A DNA stretch of 64,000 nucleotides from BOG-1112 sp964611335 (GTDB lineage Bacteria > Bdellovibrionota_B > Oligoflexia > Oligoflexales > Bog-1112). The notes under the pieces are model-generated. The model saw only the letters and a program-made list of their open reading frames with translations. It was not told the DNA's origin and searched no databases. The first letter of the stretch is position 1. The number at the start of each line of letters is the position of its first letter. Positions 61,425 through 64,000 of the stretch are shown piece after piece. The position numbers and the translations under genes are program-made. Location of the stretch: positions 310,001 to 374,000 of the forward strand of contig CAZSXR010000002.1 of the NCBI GenBank assembly GCA_964611335.1. Reading direction: 5' to 3'.

Positions 61425-62789
61425 TTACTTCTTCCACTTCATTTCGAAAAATCTTAGACGCATATCGTAGGGGTTTATGTTGGAAAGATCCACTCGATCG
61501 CTTGCAAGTATGGCGTCGTATTCTGCTAGGAAGGGAACTACATAGGCTTCCTCTAGAGTTTTTCTGTGGAGATCGAGGAGCAGTTGATTGCGTGTCTCTC
61601 CTTCTGCGGAGATGATTTGCTCGAAGAGGTCTTTGACTTCAGGGTAGAAGAAGTGGAGAGGACCTCCTTCTCCGTAGAGGTATTGCCATGAGCTTAGCGG
61701 GTCTTTTTGGTTGCCTTGATACCCAATAAACTCAGCAAAAAAATCATCCGAATATTCTGAATCAATTATTAAATTTAGATCAATGTCATATTTTTTTGCA
61801 CTAGTGTAAAAATTTTTTAAAAGTACGTCTCTCAAATATTTATTTAATTTAAGATTGATTCGATTCTTTTGAAGTGGAAAAACATCAACCGCGCTCAATT
61901 CAACTTCTTGTTTTAACCGACCCTCACAGCCTTTTGGAATCATCTGATAATTGAAAATCAAAACCTCTTGATATTTAAAATTCTGAAATGCATCATGAAT
62001 ATATTTTGAAAAAGCTTTTCGAATTTGTGAATTTGAAGTCATTGAATTTTTAGGATTAAACGAAAAATAGTACAATATTGTAGGTTGTCCATGTTTAATA
62101 ACTTTAAATTTTTTTGATAGATTTTTGACATCTTCATCTACTGCGTAAACAGGTTTTTTTCTAATTTCAATATCATTACGATCAAAATTTGCATTCTTGA
62201 TAAGAACATTTTTAATATCGATATTTTCAATAAAATATGGATTCGCTTTTAAAATAACCTCTGAAGCATTGTGTGATGAAACAAAATATGGCCCAGAAGT
62301 AACTGACCAATCTCCTTTTATATTTTTTGGATGAAGTATAAGTGACTCAGCAAGAGACATCTCGCGAAGAAGACCTTCATGAATAAAAACTTTAAAATCA
62401 AAAATGAACGTATTTTCTGCGGGATTTATTTTAATCGATTCAATTTTTTTTAGAAGACATGTGTGACGAGAGTTGGATTTTCTTAATCTTTCAAAATGAT
62501 CTGCTATTTGTTGCAGTGTCAGAGAAGATCCATCACTCCAATATATATTTTTGCGAATTTTAAACAGCCATCTTTTTGGGGACAGCTTTTCCCACTTTTC
62601 TGCAAATCTTGGCACCCAAATTTCTTTTTTTTGCCAATCCTCAAAAACCAGACCTGAACTTAAATTTTCTAAAAGAAAATACTCATGAATGAAATTAAGA
62701 TTTTTTGAATCAATAAGGGAACTCGCACCCTTGAAAAAAGCAAGTGGCAAGGCCGCAACTAGAGGAGATTCTAAATTACTTTGTACCAT
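61425..62789 (-). CDS. Family 5 extracellular solute-binding protein, lacking its own signal peptide
   Basis: A 454-aa protein resembling the substrate-binding subunits of peptide/oligopeptide ABC importers (SBP_bac_5): N-terminal LLENLSSGLVFE, then RFAEKWEKLSPKRWLFKIRKNIYWSDGSSLT, GPYFV, and the Q-x-YYF-type core strand. It begins at an ATG directly at the mature part (SPLVAALPLAFFKG), so there is no signal peptide. The small frame 8 bp upstream has one. No permease or ATPase gene is nearby. Its AT content is higher than the core, so it may have been acquired. Confidence 0.75.
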   Translation of the reverse strand: MVQSNLESPLVAALPLAFFKGASSLIDSKNLNFIHEYFLLENLSSGLVFEDWQKKEIWVPRFAEKWEKLSPKRWLFKIRKNIYWSDGSSLTLQQIADHFERLRKSNSRHTCLLKKIESIKINPAENTFIFDFKVFIHEGLLREMSLAESLILHPKNIKGDWSVTSGPYFVSSHNASEVILKANPYFIENIDIKNVLIKNANFDRNDIEIRKKPVYAVDEDVKNLSKKFKVIKHGQPTILYYFSFNPKNSMTSNSQIRKAFSKYIHDAFQNFKYQEVLIFNYQMIPKGCEGRLKQEVELSAVDVFPLQKNRINLKLNKYLRDVLLKNFYTSAKKYDIDLNLIIDSEYSDDFFAEFIGYQGNQKDPLSSWQYLYGEGGPLHFFYPEVKDLFEQIISAEGETRNQLLLDLHRKTLEEAYVVPFLAEYDAILASDRVDLSNINPYDMRLRFFEMKWKK

Positions 62790-62797
62790 AAAACAAA

Positions 62798-62983
62798 TTA
62801 ACCTCGGTCACCACCGACACCACAATTATCTTTCTCAATTCTATCCTTTTTCTCCAAATTAAGCGACAGGGCTACCGGCAAATCCCACAAAAAACTTACA
62901 ATACTAGCCACAAAAACACCGCATGCAAACAGTGCGTCTTTACAAAAGCGTTTCATATATTCCTCAAAATTGAGGCCCCTCAA
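62798..62983 (-). CDS. Signal-peptide-bearing short ORF upstream of the solute-binding protein
   Basis: A 61-aa frame; from the ATG at 62956 (MKRFCKDALF) it has a basic start, a hydrophobic core of about 16 residues and VALS before a polar tail of 20 residues (LNLEKKDRIEKDN). It stops 8 bp before the solute-binding protein, in a different frame. Either it is the detached N-terminus of that protein, split by a frameshift, or a separate small secreted peptide. Confidence 0.5.
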   Translation of the reverse strand: MRGLNFEEYMKRFCKDALFACGVFVASIVSFLWDLPVALSLNLEKKDRIEKDNCGVGGDRG

Positions 62984-63031
62984 TACGTAAATAAAAAAAA
63001 GCCGACAATCGGAAAAAAAGAATACAGCCTA

Positions 63032-64000
63032 TCAGCCGCGTGTGAGTAGGATTTTTTTCGCCTTCTCTTTTTCTGGATGCTCGAAAGCATCAGCAATTTC
63101 ATCAAGTTCTTTCTTATCCATTCCTAAAGCCGTCCCAACAGAACGCCATTTCAGAACAGCATTTAAAACTTGTTTGAGGATTTTTTTTGATGTAGCTGCG
63201 TTAAGACCAAAGTAGGAACTGGCATGAATTAGAGCCTCAAGGGAAGCTTCAGGGCCACTGTCTTCAGATATCCAAGTTTTTAACTCTCTTATCTTGTCTG
63301 GAAAAGGATTGATATCAAATGCCGGTGACAGTTCCCAGAGGTCTCCCCTACTGTGCAAAAAACCATGATTTCTTAAATGATCATCAACATTCGTAATCAA
63401 TATAGAAAAAGCAATGCGACGCCATAATTCCTCACTGTCTTCTTTCGATTTTGCACCACAGGTTCTCAATACATCTACAATTTCCGTATAGGTGTGCACA
63501 TTCTCTTCTGTAGGATCAACACCAAGTAGAGTTGCTGCGGAAATATAATGGATTCTCTCACCACTTGGATCTCTATCAAATCGTTGTACTAAGGTAATGG
63601 GAATTTTTTGACTGTACACAAGTTCCGTTTTAGGAACATGAATACCAGCAGCCTTTGCAAGCTTCATTGCTAGAACTTCGGCTTTTGTTATAGAACGTTC
63701 GTCCTGCACGCTTGGAAATTTCGCAATGGACAAACGCCCTTTACTATCGACCACGGTACATTTCGGTCTTAGACCTCCTAAAGAAGTCCCTTTTCCTCTC
63801 AAGAAATTGAGATCTTTTTCTGTCTCCGTATTTGTTTCCAGTGCTTGACTTGATTTTACAAGCTGCTCAAGCTCAATAAGCGGAGGGATCTTTCTGCCTT
63901 CATCGTCAGAACGTCTTTGAAAAATTCCGTTTTCATCCTGGAAACGAAGGGCTCCCATTCGGGTGTGGTCATCAACATACAACAGAAAATCCAACGCATT
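63032..64000 (-). CDS. HipA-family protein kinase, cut by the right window edge
   Basis: C-terminal 322 codons of a HipA-like protein; the frame is open at base 64000. Motifs: LRGKGTSLGGLRPKCTVVD (Gly-rich loop near the N-terminal lobe), SIAKFPS with the ATP-binding Lys, ITLVQRFDRD, NVDDHLRNHGFL (catalytic loop with Asp), and ELSPAFDINP (Mg-binding DFD-like). HipA phosphorylates glutamyl-tRNA synthetase and causes persistence; it is neutralised by HipB, whose gene would lie upstream, outside the window. The first visible residues (LLYVDDHTRMGALRF) correspond to about residue 100 of HipA. Confidence 0.9.
   Translation of the reverse strand, partial: NALDFLLYVDDHTRMGALRFQDENGIFQRRSDDEGRKIPPLIELEQLVKSSQALETNTETEKDLNFLRGKGTSLGGLRPKCTVVDSKGRLSIAKFPSVQDERSITKAEVLAMKLAKAAGIHVPKTELVYSQKIPITLVQRFDRDPSGERIHYISAATLLGVDPTEENVHTYTEIVDVLRTCGAKSKEDSEELWRRIAFSILITNVDDHLRNHGFLHSRGDLWELSPAFDINPFPDKIRELKTWISEDSGPEASLEALIHASSYFGLNAATSKKILKQVLNAVLKWRSVGTALGMDKKELDEIADAFEHPEKEKAKKILLTRG

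Overview
The window is AT-rich chromosomal DNA from a Gram-negative bacterium. Evidence is an outer-membrane-style protein set, PlsB, LipB, NagZ, RapA, a DipZ-type exporter, type IV prepilin-like proteins and a class A RNase P RNA. The gene mix (RodZ-like protein, KhpA, TPR lipoproteins, large cysteine-rich prepilins, orphan XPB-Bax1 pair) fits a Bdellovibrionota/Oligoflexia-like or deltaproteobacterial-like lineage best. That assignment is by gene content only and is tentative.

Layout. Positions 1-20672 are mainly housekeeping: plsB (cut by the left edge), a RodZ-like protein, a TPR lipoprotein and S41 protease pair, the lipB-folE-DHH cluster, a DUF790/Bax1-like nuclease with an XPB-like helicase, a YtfJ-like protein, an OmpR-type two-component system, an O-acyltransferase, rsmE and aconitase.

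Positions 20727-30102 hold an integrated element of about 9.3 kb. It sits in the initiator tRNA gene and is bounded by a 55-bp direct repeat made from the 3' half of that tRNA. It carries a tyrosine integrase, a PrimPol-DUF3987 replication protein, a divergent XRE regulator with a palindromic operator candidate, and a cluster of CTGACA-type repeats with a 43-bp perfect palindrome (candidate origin). Its cargo is all conflict-related: a PIN-domain pair, a DUF2442/YgiT-type zinc-finger pair, a secreted Hint protein ending in a colicin E3-like ribosomal RNase domain followed by three immunity-like genes, and a compact DarTG system.

Positions 30160-34000 are an accessory strip: a small barrel-like secreted protein, an IS4 transposase remnant fused to an IS200/IS605 TnpB remnant, cobQ, and a second, toxin-less Hint protein that is a paralogue of the one in the element.

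Positions 34159-60557 return to the core: dipZ, DUF2797, oligopeptidase A and metH behind a three-gene prepilin/GspN-like operon; rapA; a SerB-SerA fusion; a ClpX-like ATPase; a methyltransferase; tRNA-Ala(UGC); hpt; khpA-nagZ; corC-ybeY-trmB; and rnpB. Positions 60558-64000 look accessory again: a decayed ORF, a solute-binding protein whose signal peptide appears separated, and a HipA-family protein cut by the right edge.

The most notable system is the secreted Hint toxin. Both Hint paralogues lack the usual N-terminal cysteine and the usual histidine of the Hint fold, yet the toxin copy keeps the His-Asn end and a complete Asp-His-Glu ribonuclease triad. It rides on what looks like a self-replicating integrative element with its own defence cargo.
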